64,000 nt of DNA, taken from positions 20,495,501-20,559,500 of the forward strand of contig CM063288.1 of NCBI GenBank assembly GCA_032173965.1, in the 5' to 3' direction. Within the stretch, counting starts at the first letter, position 1. The number at the start of each line of letters is the position of its first letter. Made by a program: the position numbers and the translations under genes. A model generated the notes under the pieces. The model was not told the DNA's origin, did no database searches, and saw only the letters and a list, made by a program, of their open reading frames with translations. The DNA is from Sitta carolinensis. Its lineage: Eukaryota > Chordata > Aves > Passeriformes > Sittidae. Of this stretch, positions 1 to 12,500 are shown piece after piece.

Positions 1-3000
1 ATCTCTGAAAATGTATATGTAAGCCATAACCATCCTCTCTGTATCTAATTTGATTAGCATCTCAGTGATTGTCAAATTGCTTTCCTTTACCCCCATCTGA
101 TTTTCAAATCAACTGCAGGCTTCAGGATGTGATAGGGAAGATCTTAAATGTTCACAATGAGCTCAGCTTTTCAGCTTTGGGCAAGTTAGGAACACATATG
201 TAAGACAAAACATGGAAGTCCTACAAATTATCAGTGAATGCCTGTGTTCTCTTTTACAGGAAGTAAACTTTGGCCAACACATCCCTCTTAGTACAAAGTC
301 CTCAGCAGTCTTGCTGGACAGTTTGAAAGTGATTACCTTGGTAACGCCACTTCCTGTAGCCAAGAAAGCTTCAGGCAGCTTGTCTTAGTATTGCCTTTGT
401 GCTCAGTGCTCTTAACAATTACGGTGTAAGTCCCTAATTATGCTGCTTCACAACAACTTTCCTTCTCCCCTGCTGGAGCACTTAAAAGGGTGCTGTAAAG
501 TAGAATAAAGCGGAGATTTACATCTCTGAAGTGTGTTCAAAATAAGTGAAAAAAACCTAAAATGCATTATGGAAGAAAAAAACTTTTGATTATCAGTTTC
601 CTGCTGCTACATCTTCCTGTTTTACACTAGTGCACACATACACAGGCGCACAATACACACACATACACACACACATACACATACATTTTCTCTTTTCCTT
701 TAGATCTCAGATAGGAATTTGAATATGATGCAAATTAAGAGTAGAATGCTAGAACTACTAGACCCAAAAAGAGTGTGGCTAAGAGGAAGCAAGAGAGAGT
801 AATAGACTGCTTTTGTTTTCTGAGTTCCTCTTGTGATCTGGTTTTCAGGTATAGAGCATCCAAAACTGTATGGAAAAGAAACAGTACCTACTTGATGTTT
901 CTGAAAATTGGCTATTAGTTATTCTGTTGCATTCTGTTCCAAATATTGCTGTCCTGCCTGTCTTATGACAATGCATGTGTTGCAGTGAGTCTTAAAAATA
1001 TTTGTTTGTTCCAGGCTTGTAAACTTATGGTTTCAAAAGCAGAGCTGTGAAGGTGAGGAGATTGCAGAGTTTGTGATCTTTACCTTGGAGGCAGCAGCAG
1101 GATGTTTCTAACTCAGTGATGTCTTGCCCTTCTTCAAGAATTGACATTGGACAGTTCCTTAAGTTAAATTTGAGAATATTATAGTTGTTTTGCAGTTGAA
1201 TTTAAGGACTTGTTGTATTAATAAAAACAAACCCTACATTGAAGTAACTCTTGCAACTGAGGAAAATGCCTGTGTGCATTATAGGCCACATTTAAGTGGT
1301 TATAGTAGAACAAAGCTTTGTGTATTAGAATCTATTGGAGATATTCCTTGTGAAGAAGAACTTTTTGATACCATGGGATTTTACTGTTTATGTAGGTAGC
1401 GCCTAGTATAATGACAAAAAATATATTATTTTTTGTTAGAAAAACATCTTGCTTGTCTTTTGTCTTTATATTATTAGGAAGGCATATGTCTCTGTTGGGG
1501 AAACAAAGTTACTATTAAATGCTTCTTTTGTCGTTGATGGCAATTTCACATTCAATAGTGATGTGTCAAGTATGAATGTAAGAGATCTGCTATTCTGCAA
1601 TAGCTATCCACGATATATGCCAGTGACAGTGAGGCCAAATTAATCTGCTGCATGCTGGTCAATATTTGCAGTTGTTTAGAGAGTTTCAGTGATGGATATT
1701 TATATAAATAGTGGTTCATTGTCCTTTAAGTGGATGTCACCTCCTGAGAGACATAATCTCCTGGGGAAAAAACAATCATGGCAAACCTATCATCAGTCCA
1801 TGGACTGAGGGGCATTCATTTTCTTTTAGTTTCGCTGTAAATATCTATTTTGTATTTCTGACACTGATTTTTTTTTTCCACTTTCCTTAATGTATGGTTG
1901 CCATTGTCTAGTTTGCACTGTTTTTTAGCAGAATGTGGGGTAGTCGCATTTCACATATCAAGTCCTTCATACAAAGCAGAAAGAGACAGACATGTATATA
2001 CATTTTTTGTGTGCACAGTTGTTATTGGAAATTAATAATTATCTTTTTTTTTTTCCCTGTGAAATGCAAAGTCCAATTTTAAAATCAGGATTGCACAGTT
2101 TAAATGGTAAGATACTAAACATTCCTATGAAATTCAAGAAGTTGTATGGACTTGTAAACTGCAATTGTGAATTTTCCTATTCAGATATGGTATGAAAGGG
2201 CTGCCAGTATGTTCAGTTCATCCTTAGTAGTTTCTCTGTCTTCTCAGGTCTTCTGCCAAACTCTTCTATAGTGCTGACAAGAGCCGTCTGTGCTCTTTCT
2301 CTTCTCTAAGCCGGGCATCTCTAAATCACCAGGCTGTTCAGTGTTGAAATCTGCTTAGGTAGCACAGTAATAGGTGATACATTTTTGTATGTGAGCATTT
2401 TTTTAAGAAAGAACAATGTTTGGTTAACAGTGTCTTACTGTGCACTTCAGGAAATATATCTTTACTCTGCTTTGCTAGACTTCTGATAGGTTTAACCCTA
2501 TACTGGTCAACTAATGTGCTTCATGTAAAATAAGTAGTAGCTTCATATTTCCTAAATGTTTCTTTGAAAAAACACCCAAATAAACATCTTTGCTCCTCAT
2601 TACTTTTGTGAGACCAAAACAACTTTCACTTCTGTCTCTCCTAGTCTTTCATTTTTAAAATTAGTTGTGCTGAAACTTCTTAAAAGAACTTCCATCTACA
2701 TGAGTGGATTTCATTTACAGAAGAGTAGAGTTGGTTCTTCTGCAGGAAGGACAAATTTCTTTTGTTAGAAACAAACACAAGAAAGCTAAAAGATCTATTT
2801 TGGCTGTCCTTACTAATTAAAGAGTGAAAAGGCAAAAAATGGGCAGGGGAAGGGAGATCACAGTTTGATTTTCTGTTTGGATTCAGTTTCTGTTTTTCTG
2901 GCTCAGCATTAGGAAATCCTCTTCCTGTGGCCCTATGTCATGAAAGAGCAAGTGGAGAAATCTCGGGGTCACAGATAACTATGGAAATGGTATTAACTTC

Positions 3001-3849
3001 AGTCAGCAATGAGCAAGTGATTTACAATGCTCAGGAGAGAGACTGACCTGTTAGACCAAAAAAGCAGAGAGAGAGAAGAACTTCTATGGCTGTTTGAAAA
3101 AATTGTCCTGTAACCATCCTTTTCTTTTGGTGTTGGGAATGGTTCAAGCTTTAGGAGAATGAATTGCCTCCTGACAATCTTGCCTGTCAGTCTGTAATGC
3201 CAGCAACATCCAGCTGTAAGGCAGCTCATCCTCAGCCTCGTGTACTTGCCATGCTGGGCTGCAGGCCCTCCTTGCCAGCTTGGGGGCTCAGTATGTGGGC
3301 AAGGCTTTCAGGAAGCAGGATGTGGTTGTTATTTGTGTCTGCCTGACTTGCCATGTAACACATTATGGATATGTGGGTCACTTTTTCACTCTAGCTTGTT
3401 CTTTTCCCTCAAATTCCAGAACTTTGAGATCCCTGAGGATTTCACAAATACATTGCCTGAGGGAAAAATACTCTTCTGTGGATAGAAGATTTATGTAAAA
3501 GGTGGATGTTCTCTGTGCCAGAGAGGCACAGTTTCTGTACCTTGTCATGCTCGGGTTTCTTTTGCAATTTCGTTTACATTTAGTAACTGAAGAGTTCTTA
3601 AAAAAAAAATAGGGTTAATGGTTGTTTCTTCTTGTATACATGTCTCTGTGTGTGTAATTAGTTTTGTTTAAAGCTACTCAGGAAACTATTATTAAACAAA
3701 ATTTAAACCAAAGTAAAACTTTTACGACTTGATTGTACAGAAGCCTTACAGAAGCCTCTGGAGCACAGCAGAAAGTGGCAGAATAAATAGACAAGAATGA
3801 GAAACTGTATTGATAAATAGCAGTATTTGAAAGAATACTAATTTACAAT
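1..3849. other. Intergenic AT-rich DNA, no gene seen
   Basis: Both strands show only short open frames, all below about 80 codons and with no protein family I recognise. A CA-rich microsatellite lies near 631-686 and short T runs are scattered through the block. I see no CpG island, LTR or LINE before the LTR that begins at 3850. If bird synteny follows other vertebrates, this belongs to the desert between DLX2 and ITGA6; that placement is inference from the downstream gene. Confidence 0.6.
631..686. repeat. Interrupted (CA)n microsatellite
   Basis: A stretch of alternating CA with TA interruptions, containing several pure runs of three to five CA units. It is an ordinary vertebrate dinucleotide repeat and probably length-polymorphic. 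Confidence 0.85.
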
Positions 3850-4395
3850 TGTATTTGGTTTGTGTGGCCAGGTTTTGATAGCTGGGCAATACAGGGGTGG
3901 CTTCTGGGAGAAGCTGCTAGAAACTTTCCCCATGTCTGACAGAACCAATGCCAGTTGGCTCCAGGATGGACCTGCTGCTGGCCATGGCCATAGCAGTCAG
4001 GTATGATAGTAACACCTCTGTGATAACATTTTTAAGGAGGAAAAAACCGTTATTGTACAGATGTAATTGAGGCCAGAGAAGGGTAGAGTGAGAATATGTG
4101 AGAGGAACAGCTCTGCAGTCACCAGCGTCAGTGGAGAAGGAGAAAGTGCTTCAAAGCAGAAGGTGCTTCAGGTGCCAGAGAGGAGATTCCCCTGCAGCCT
4201 GTGGTGTGCACCGTGGTGAAGCAGCTGTGCCCCTGGAGCCCCTGGAGATCCACAGAGATGCAGAGATCCACCAGCAGCCTGTGGAGGAGCCCCATGCCAG
4301 AGCAGGTGGATGCCCAGAAAGGGGCTGTGAACCTGTGGGAAAATCTGTGTTGGACCAGGCTCCTCACAGGGACCTGCAGACCCACGGAGAGAGGA

Positions 4396-4615
4396 GCCCA
4401 CACTAGAGCCAGTTTCTTCATAGAATTTGTGACCTTGTGGGGGACCAGCACTGGAGCAGGCTGTTCTTGAAGGCCTGCACCCCATGGAATAAGGACCCAC
4501 ATTGCAGCAGTTGTTGAACTGTTGCCTGTGGGATGGACTCACATCGGAGTTCATAGAGAACTGTCTCCCGTGGAAGGGAGCCCATGCTGGAGCCGGGGAA
4601 GGACTCCTCTCCCTG
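4396..4615 (+). repeat. Degenerate internal repeats within the LTR
   Basis: Successive units of roughly 42-50 bp each begin with a form of gacccacaytggagcag and end with a form of ctgcacccgtggaa. Clear starts are near 4396, 4443, 4494, 4536 and 4578. The units are diverged from one another. Repeats of this kind are a normal part of this LTR family and explain several overlapping open frames in this interval. Confidence 0.65.
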
Positions 4616-4768
4616 AGCAGTGGCAGAAACAATGTGTGATGAACTGACCATAAGATACATTCCTTGTCTCCCTGCACTGCTGGAAGGGAGGAGGTAGAGC
4701 TTAGGAAGGAGGGATGGTGGTTTTAAGATTTATTTTACTACTCACTATCCTGCTCTGATTTTGTTAGT

Positions 4769-4774
4769 AATAAA
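4769..4774 (+). terminator. LTR polyadenylation signal AATAAA
   Basis: A canonical AATAAA within the LTR, about 175 bp before its 3' end, in the position expected for the R/U5 part of an ERVL LTR. It could still end stray sense transcripts, but nothing here shows that it does. Confidence 0.55.
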
Positions 4775-4953
4775 TTCCCCAATTTGAGTCTGTTTTTTCT
4801 GTGATGGCATTTGTTGAGTGAGCTCTCTCTGGACCTCATCTCAACCCATGAACCCTTCATTATATTTCTCTCTCCTATCTAGTTGCAGAAGGGAGCGATA
4901 GAATGGCATTGGTGGGTGCCTGCATCCAGCTGGGGTCAACCTACTACAACACT

Positions 4954-5667
4954 TAAGAACTGTGTTGTGCACATAGGACTGGACTTTTCTGTGGTGCTCC
5001 CATGATATTTTATGCTTGGGCGTGTGAGGCTGTCAGTATCTTGATACTGGAAGCACTGGTGCCTCTCAGCAACCTTACAAGTGGATGATGCGCTGTCCTG
5101 CATGACAGCTGAGGGACAGGAGAATGTAGTTTATTCAAGGTTACCCAAGAAGTCCAGCTGTTCAATTCCTGTGACAAAAGCACTGGAGTTAATGTTCTAT
5201 TGCAGTGCTGGTGGGTTCCTCTAACTGCCAACTCTGGGGAAACTGAAATATGGCAAAATAACTCCATAGGTTTCCAGAGTTTTGGAGGGTGAAATGGTAC
5301 ATTTAGAAGGACTCCTGCAGAGGGTGTCTGTTCAAGGTTCACAACAGCAGGTAGGTCTAGAGGAGGAATCAGTCTGCAATACACAGCCATAGAACTCTTT
5401 GGAGTGAAGTTAATAGCTTCAGTCCCTGAATGTCTGTTTCCTGAATCCAATTTCAGCTCATCTGCAAGAACTCTTGTTACCACTGCAGCATGAGGGATTG
5501 TCTTGTTCAGTGCTGTACTTATAATTTTGCATCTATATACAAAAAGTCTCTTGGTCTTGTTTCAGAAATCCCTTTTGTACAGCAGGCAAAATGTTACCAT
5601 CTTTAGAACAGTTACAGTTAAAAAAATAATATTAAAATGTTTTCGAAACTGGATTAATAACTTATCT

Positions 5668-5698
<31 letters not shown>

Positions 5699-6614
5699 TC
5701 TTTTTTTTTTTTTTTTTTAACTCCCTATTAACACCAAGAAATTCACATTGCAACATGTTGATGCATGACTCATCCCAGGATATACCCTCTCTTGGGTTGT
5801 GGCCCTAGATGAGGCAGAGAGGTGTAACATAAATTGCTTTTATCAATAAATTAAATTAGCTTGAAAACAATATTCCTATGCTTTACCAGTGGGTTGTTTC
5901 TATTGTTGCTGTTATTTTTGTTGTTGTTTGTTCCATTTGCCCTCCATCTTTCATACTAAAGGAGATGCCAATGAGAAATAGTTTTGTGCAATGTTCTTTT
6001 TCTGGTACTGCTTGAATGTTGATAATATTTCTCTGCATTGCAGCCTCAGCGATTGTCATATCTCCCACCCAGTGGCTTGCAAGGAATAATGACAAGCTGC
6101 AGTGCACTGTGCTCAGAGAGCTAATGAGGTGCTTTGTTCTTGAGCATTAGTACATATTTCATCTACACCTTTCAGGTAGAGGAGTTTTAAGTGACATTGT
6201 ACGCATTTAAAAGGAAGCAAATTTCTGACACAACTGTAGGGACTACACTGACCATAATGTTTGCATTATGTTCTCCAAACTCAGCATCAGGCTGTCCTCA
6301 GGGGAAATGGATGTTTTGAACGTAGGGTAGGGAATTACCAAAGGAGATCGAGGATGTCCTTCTGAAAGGGGGTCATAAAGATGCTGTGACTTGTTAGAAG
6401 GAACAAGGGTATGATACATCTTCAGACATGTCTTTATAATCCTTTCATTGGCACTAAGTACCTCTACTGAATGCTAAGACTGTATTTCTACATCATGAAT
6501 GTAACAATACAGTAAATGTGCAGGAAATAAAATTTCAGTCTTGTCCTTTTCTGCTTCTGCTACATATTTAAAAAAACGGAAATAGGGATACATAACCTTC
6601 ATTTTTAAAAAGAG
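4954..6614. other. Intergenic DNA between the LTR and the CR1 element, no gene seen
   Basis: The block holds a CT/T tract (5668-5718) and otherwise unique AT-rich sequence. A minus-strand frame open for 157 codons (5010-5483) begins at GTG rather than ATG and matches no family I know. A frame of this length is expected once or twice by chance in a window of this size, so I do not call it a gene. Confidence 0.6.
5668..5718. repeat. (CT)n followed by a T-rich run
   Basis: About eleven CT units run straight into about 28 nearly uninterrupted T residues. It is a polypyrimidine simple repeat. The minus-strand reading gives Lys-rich and Arg-Glu dipeptide artefacts, not protein. Confidence 0.9.
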
Positions 6615-7640
6615 GAAGAAAAAGGAGGACAATGGGGACTACAGGATAGATAGCCTTTCCTCAGTGCCCAGCAAGATCATGGAGCAGATTGTCATGAAAG
6701 CTGTGCTAAGGCATGTGGAAAATAAGGGGGTGAATAGTGACAGGTGACATGGCTTCACTAAGCAAGTCATGCCTGCCAAACTTTGTGGCCTTCTACAGTG
6801 GGGTAACAGTGTCATTGGAAATGAGAGATGAGACTGATGTCATTAATCTCAATTTGTGCAAAACATTTGACACTGTCCTGCAAGACATTCTTGTCTCTGA
6901 ACTGCAGAGGCATCACTCTGTGGATAAGAAATTGCCTGGATGATTGTGCTTGATAAATTGTGGTCAATGGCTTGACATTCAAGTGGAGTCAGTGATGATT
7001 GGTGTTCCTTAGGGGTTGGTATTGCAACTTCACATCTCCATTGGTGACATGAACAGGGGTTTGAGTGCACCTCAGCAGGTCTGCTGATGACACCAAGCTG
7101 TGTGGTGCAGCTGACATACTGGAGAGAAGAGATGCCATCCAGAGGGACTTTGACAGACTTGAGAGGTGGGACTTTGTGAACCTCATGAAATTCAGCAAAG
7201 CCAAGTGTTAAGTCCTGCACCTGAGTTGGAGAAATCCCAAGCCCAAACACAGGCTGGGTGAAGAATGAAATAAGAATAGCCTTAGGGAGAAGTACTTGTC
7301 AACATTGTTGGGTTGACAAGAGGCTCAGTATGAGCTGGCAATGTGTGCTTGTAGGCTCAAAAGCTAACCATGTCCTTGGCTGCATGAGGAACTGGTCAAG
7401 GGAGGTGATTCTCTCACTCTGTTCTGCTCTTGTGAGACTCCACCTGGAGTACTGTGGCAACTCTGAGGGCCCTAAGTTATGAATGACGTGGATCTGCTGG
7501 GGCAAGTCCAGAAGAAGGCCATGAAGATGATCAGAGGATTGGAGCACCTCAGCTATGAAGACAGCCTGAGAGAGAGTTGGGGTTGTTCAGTCTGGGGAAG
7601 AGAAGGCTCAGGGGTCACCTTAGAGCACCTTCTGGTATTT
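6615..7640 (+). mobile_element. CR1 LINE fragment, reverse-transcriptase part of ORF2, decayed
   Basis: In sense orientation this runs along the avian CR1 ORF2 consensus as I know it. Landmarks are the agatcatggagcagat segment near 6673, acatggcttcactaag near 6747, gatgacaccaagctgtgtgg near 7087, tgccatccagagggac near 7132, ccacctggagtactg near 7440, and aagatgatcagagg / gagcacctcagctatgaagac near 7524-7562. The catalytic Ala-Asp-Asp core of the reverse transcriptase lies at 7083-7091, but the preceding aromatic residue reads as Ser. Several stops and small indels break the frame. The copy lacks the 5' half, the endonuclease and the 3' UTR with terminal octamers, so it cannot move. CR1 elements are usually 5'-truncated, so the missing 3' end points to later deletion or very old divergence. 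Confidence 0.92.
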
Positions 7641-10600
7641 TATATAAAATATACCAACTTGCTGAAGTTGTCTCTTCTGTTGTTTAGAATCTTACTGTGT
7701 GTTCATCATTGCTGTGTCTGATCATCCTGCAGTAGTTAATTAAGCAGACCAGTTCATGTCTGCCACATGCTGTTCTTGCAGGGAGAGAAGTATATGTAGT
7801 GAAATATTTTATCTGAGATTTTTTTTGTGACTGTGTAACAAGCTTGCACGTGTTGTTATGCACTTGTACTGAGAGGTCAAGATTTAAGAAACAGTGGGGG
7901 TTTTATCTATCTCATTTTTATCTTTCTGTGCAGCTCAGCCTATTGGATAGTTTTGCCTTTGCCAGAATAGAAAAACTGTCTGCAGACTTCGTGAGCTCTG
8001 GAGCAAGGATGGGTAGGTTATTTATGACAATGCTTCACAACCCCAAGAAAATTCTCAAAAATGTAAAACTCTCTTTGCACGTCTGAGTCAAACTGCAGCT
8101 TTGCCTCCTTCCAGATTGATACAAATGACATGGACTTATTTATTTGCACTGCTGCATGTCCTCATCACCCCTTCCCTTCTCTGTGGGAGTCACATGGTGG
8201 AAATAAAGGGTGCTGCCTGAAGTACAGGTGCTCTGAAAGAAGAGTTGAGGTTTTTGTGTTACAACCAGGTAAAATGTTTCGGTGTTTCTTTTTAGCCCCT
8301 GCACTGTTCCTTCCTCCCATTCCTCTGTTGTTCTGCCACAGACTGCTCTCTCTTACCAGAAAGTTAATTAAATCCAGTGTTAATAACATGAATAATACTA
8401 CTGCTTGAATATAGGACAAGTAGGACATAAGGGATGGAGACTAGGGGGCCTTTGGCCTTCTGGTAAATCTCTGCGCTAAAAATGAGTTACAGAATTTGTT
8501 AGCTGCTTAGAAAATGTCTTCTGTGTCTTTTTGTTGCTGCCTTCCTTTATTTTCAAGATCTGCTTTTGGAAATCAATGCTAGTGTGGTATTTCAAGGTGA
8601 TCTAGAATCCACATGTAGACTATGATTTTGCTTCAGCTGTGTTGCAGACACTTTAGTGCAGATTAAATAGAAGAAGATAAAAGGCAAGTTGATGCAATCA
8701 TATTTTCAGTACAATAGAAGTGAGAGTGATCAAAGGCAAGAACATGGCTGGGTCACTCTGCTGGAGTACTCCTCTCACTCTCTTCACTTGAGCTGCTCTT
8801 AGCAGTTTTCCAGGCTCTTTAGAGCGGGAATTGGAAGCAGGCCCAAGGAAGGTATTCTGCCATTACACATTAATTTTTATTTGCTACTCGACAGCTAAGA
8901 ACCAAAGAGCAGACCTTGTACTTTAATATGTGGCTGACTTGCCACACACCTCTATAAAGTCATCTCATCAGCAGGAGGTAGACTTCAGCTAGTCCTGAGG
9001 TCTGAGATATTAAATACCTCTTTGGTACATGACAGATCTTTTGAAACCTTTGAAGCCAAAAACACCATCAAACTTCCAAACTGTAGGGTGTGTATAACGA
9101 CCCATTACAGAAAATAAAGTCTGGGAGTAACAGGGAGATGTCTGAGATCTAGAACTGCTTCTTCTTGAACAAATGTTGTTACACTGCAGAACCTCAGTTT
9201 TCTTCCCTGCCAAGGATGGGATTGTTACCTTTATCTATAGAATGCTTTAAGGCTGGCAGCTGAATGGGACTGTGGAAATACTTGGATTAATTACTATTTA
9301 TCATGGTGTTACTATTATGGCTACCACTGCTATAAACTGATGTAGATTCATTTATATAATGAAATAATTCTCTTGTCAGTAGAGATTTTAGTTGCAGCTT
9401 AAATCTGTTAAGACAATGTAGAAACTTTCTTGTGACTTGTTGCACAAACCTGTTGTTGTCCTAGATTTTAGTGAAAATTGCTTAGTGAAGTGGTGCACTC
9501 TAAATGATCTGTTTGGGTTTTTTTGAGAAGCACTGAAAGCTTGGATATACACAGGCTTCAATATTTTTTTAACAGCTAAAACGAGTCTACTTGATGATGT
9601 ATACCTGTAGTCAAGACCATACACCATTCAGCAGGTATGGAAGAGACATTGATAAATCAGTTGAGGGATGAAGTGCTAACTATTACAACTCAAAAGAGAA
9701 GCTCAAGACAAACCTTGGGGCTAAGAAGGATCTTGTTGTTTACTCAGACATTTTCTTACAGAAACTGTGGAAGGCAGTAGTTTTTGCAAGAAGGAAAGGA
9801 TTGATGGTCAAAGGTGAAATGACCCTGGGGAAAGGTGAACTGCTGCTTGATTTATGATAGTCACCCAGAGCACACTGAGCATCAAAGGCTGCTGAGGTAT
9901 CATGCTTCTGGCATTAGCCATAGAAAAGGTTGCCTAGTCTGTTTTTGAGCCAGACATCTAGTATTTTTTAAAGATGACCCACAATACTGTAATTTTGCTC
10001 TATCCAGGGAGACAGTTTACTTCAGGATTGTTTTGAATAAAGACTCTAATGCCCAGAGAGAGAAAAATCCCCCTCTTCTCATCTGAGATGCAGTAGATTG
10101 GTTTTACGACAATTTGAATTTGTTTTTTTTTTTTTTTTTAATGTTGGTTTTCATTATTACTCTGCCTAGCTATTTTGTATGGTGTTTGGAGATGTTAATG
10201 AATCATAGCAGCATTGTAATTTCAGATGAGTTTGGTGAGGCATACAGCATGTTAGTGCCTGTGAGCTGCTGGCTTGTGCTCCAGCCAGCCACAGGATCCC
10301 ACCAGTCTTGCACAGGAATCAATAACTTACCTTCCCCTGTCTTACATGTCTGCTGAGTGGGTCAGTCTGACTTCTTTCATTCCTTGGCTTCCTTTCTTCC
10401 AGCTTTCACTCTGCTGTGCCTTTAAAATGCACCAGAGAGGGTATAATACCAATTTTACAGAACAAAGGGAGAAGAGGTAAAATGACTTGACCATCTTCAA
10501 GAAATAAGTAAAGTGAGAGAAAACAAATTCATTAATTCCCACATAGAGTTGGCAAAATCCCCCCTCTGGCACCTCCTCTCTCAGACTTTTACCATTTTTT

Positions 10601-11192
10601 TCCCATAGACATTTGAACAAAGTTTCAGGACTTCGTTCTTCTTTCTGCACTGCTTGATCTCAGTGTTTTCCTGTAGCAACCAGAATGCTTTGAGAAACCT
10701 AGATCTTTTGAGCTTTAGCTGCCATTTTTCTTTGTCAAGCTACAATTTAAATATCAGCCAAACTGTGTCAGCGTTGTTACTTGCCGTGACTGCTTCCAAC
10801 TACCTTCAGCTGCTTACTTGAAGGCTAATAGAGGTGTTTGAGAGCAAAGTCTAGTAATGCAATTTCCTTTTCAGGGTAGATTTCATTCCTGCTCTAAATC
10901 TGTTCACCTCCTCAATAGCTGTATCTGTGAAGCCACGCTTCCAGTTTAAGATTAGAGACTTCAGAGTGTGACTTCTGTTACACTGGATGATAATAAAATC
11001 TTTCATTGCACAGGTTACTAAAAGTGTATTTAGCAAATGTGCAACTATCCCTTTGCAAAAGAAGTGCAAAATGGACAGAAGTGATAAAGGTGATAAGGGG
11101 AAAAGGGGTCTTTCATCTGTAGATGTCTTCCAGACCAGGGATTGGTCAATATTTTTGTGGAAGAATTACTTGAAGGTAGCAAATAGTTTTCT

Positions 11193-11193
<1 letters not shown>

Positions 11194-11237
<44 letters not shown>
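11194..11237. repeat. Pure T run of 44
   Basis: An uninterrupted homopolymer. In a retrocopy read on the minus strand it would be a poly(A) tail, but I see neither an AATAAA just upstream of it on that strand nor a flanking duplication. I therefore call it a simple repeat. Its length is sensitive to sequencing error. Confidence 0.9.
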
Positions 11238-11241
<4 letters not shown>

Positions 11242-12479
11242 ATTCCCTGAAAGTACAAGGAGATTAGATTTACCAAATTTAGAACTTTGGTCTTCATGCA
11301 CACTTGGTCCACAGTTGCGCGTATTTTGAATGTGAGCGCCTGACATCCCTGAATCAAATGAAATGCTACAGCTAACAACCAGAGCATGCAGCAGTCAAGA
11401 AACTAACAGGCTGAAGTGCAGCTATCATAACCTCAGAGCCTGTCACTTTGAGCAGAAAATAGGCACCTAGCTAGGAAAATTGCCTGATCAACCTAGCATC
11501 TGTGCTGATGTTGTGGTGCAGCATTTTCTAGTCACTTTTTTGGCAATTTTTAATCATCTGAACTTGTGAAATTGTATTTGGATGTTGATTACACAGTGGA
11601 GTAATACAGTTTGGATTTTGATTTTTTTAAATAATTTTTGGCTCAATTAAATGCTGTCTTCTACTTCAGACTCTACTTGTATGAATTAGTGTACTTTATT
11701 AATGCATAAAAATGGCTTCATAGTGAAATGTTTTCCTTCCATGTAATTCTAGTACTTTACTTGTCCCTTTTAGTGGTTGTTGTTCAGAGGGCAGAAGAAA
11801 AAGGGAATTATGTTTATGGTTATCCAAAACACTTTGCTTTATCTAAAAGCTTCATTTCTTCACTACCAAGATCCCTCAATCATAATTTGATCTTTAGACA
11901 TGATTTCCAAAAATTGCTTTACAGGCGACTCTTGAATGTCATTTAAGAGATTTCTCTATCATTTTAAACTGATATTCATAATCTGGAAAAGAAAAATTGA
12001 AAAATTGAAGAGCTCTTTTACACTTCTGCAGTATAAACGTGACATAACTCATTCTTTCACTGTTTTTGGTGTGGGTTTTTTTTGTTTGGTTTGTGTCTTT
12101 TTAATAATTTGCTGAAGTTAAGCAGAAGCGGTATAAACAAGGTTTCTAGGTAATGCAGTGAAATTCAGTGTTTTACTGCAGTGATTAGGATAGTGTTCTA
12201 CCATGTCTGACTGTATTGTGCACTGATTTTCTTTCATTCCCAGATGTGAATTCTTACCATACCCTTTGCCTCTTCTACCCACTCCAATTATCTCAGCTAA
12301 AGTAAAGTTTCTAGAATCAACCATATTGTTTCGTGATTATTCTAAAGAAAAATCTCCCTTCTTACGTGTTTGGACCACCTCAAATAAATAGCAGGTCAAA
12401 TTGCTAATCTATTAGCTCTTCGTCTGCCATGGTATGCGCAGTTAGTCATGAAATATTCATGCAATTCAGAAGAAATCTT

Positions 12480-12500
12480 GGGGGGGGGGCATGCGGGGGG
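12480..12500. repeat. G10 and G6 runs around GCATGC
   Basis: Ten G residues (12480-12489), a short catgc spacer and six more G residues (12495-12500), in otherwise AT-rich DNA. The runs could fold into a G-quadruplex, though the spacer is long relative to the two blocks. Confidence 0.7.

Larger units (their letters stand above)
3850..4948 (+). mobile_element. Solo LTR of an avian ERVL-type endogenous retrovirus
   Basis: The block starts TGT and ends ACA, the usual LTR termini. It is flanked by near-identical 5-bp sequences, acaat (3845-3849) and acact (4949-4953), as expected of a target-site duplication with one later mutation. Its layout matches avian ERVL LTRs as I know them. A 5' part describes the gccaggttttgatagc segment, a middle part is made of degenerate GGA-CCCACRYTGGAGCAG-like units, and an AATAAA polyadenylation signal sits at 4769-4774. 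The 3' end carries the gggtgcctgcatccagc / ggggtcaacc segment. No gag, pol or env frame lies on either side, so this is a recombination-derived solo LTR. It has no coding capacity. The exact subfamily cannot be named without a repeat library. Confidence 0.85.

Noticed and set aside
4098..4677. Cluster of open frames on both strands at 4.1-4.7 kb
   Set aside because: They fall inside the ERVL-type LTR, which is non-coding. The frames come from its GC-richer internal repeats.
5010..5483. A 157-codon minus-strand frame just after the LTR
   Set aside because: It starts at GTG, shows no family resemblance, and has a length expected about once or twice by chance in 64 kb of two-strand sequence.
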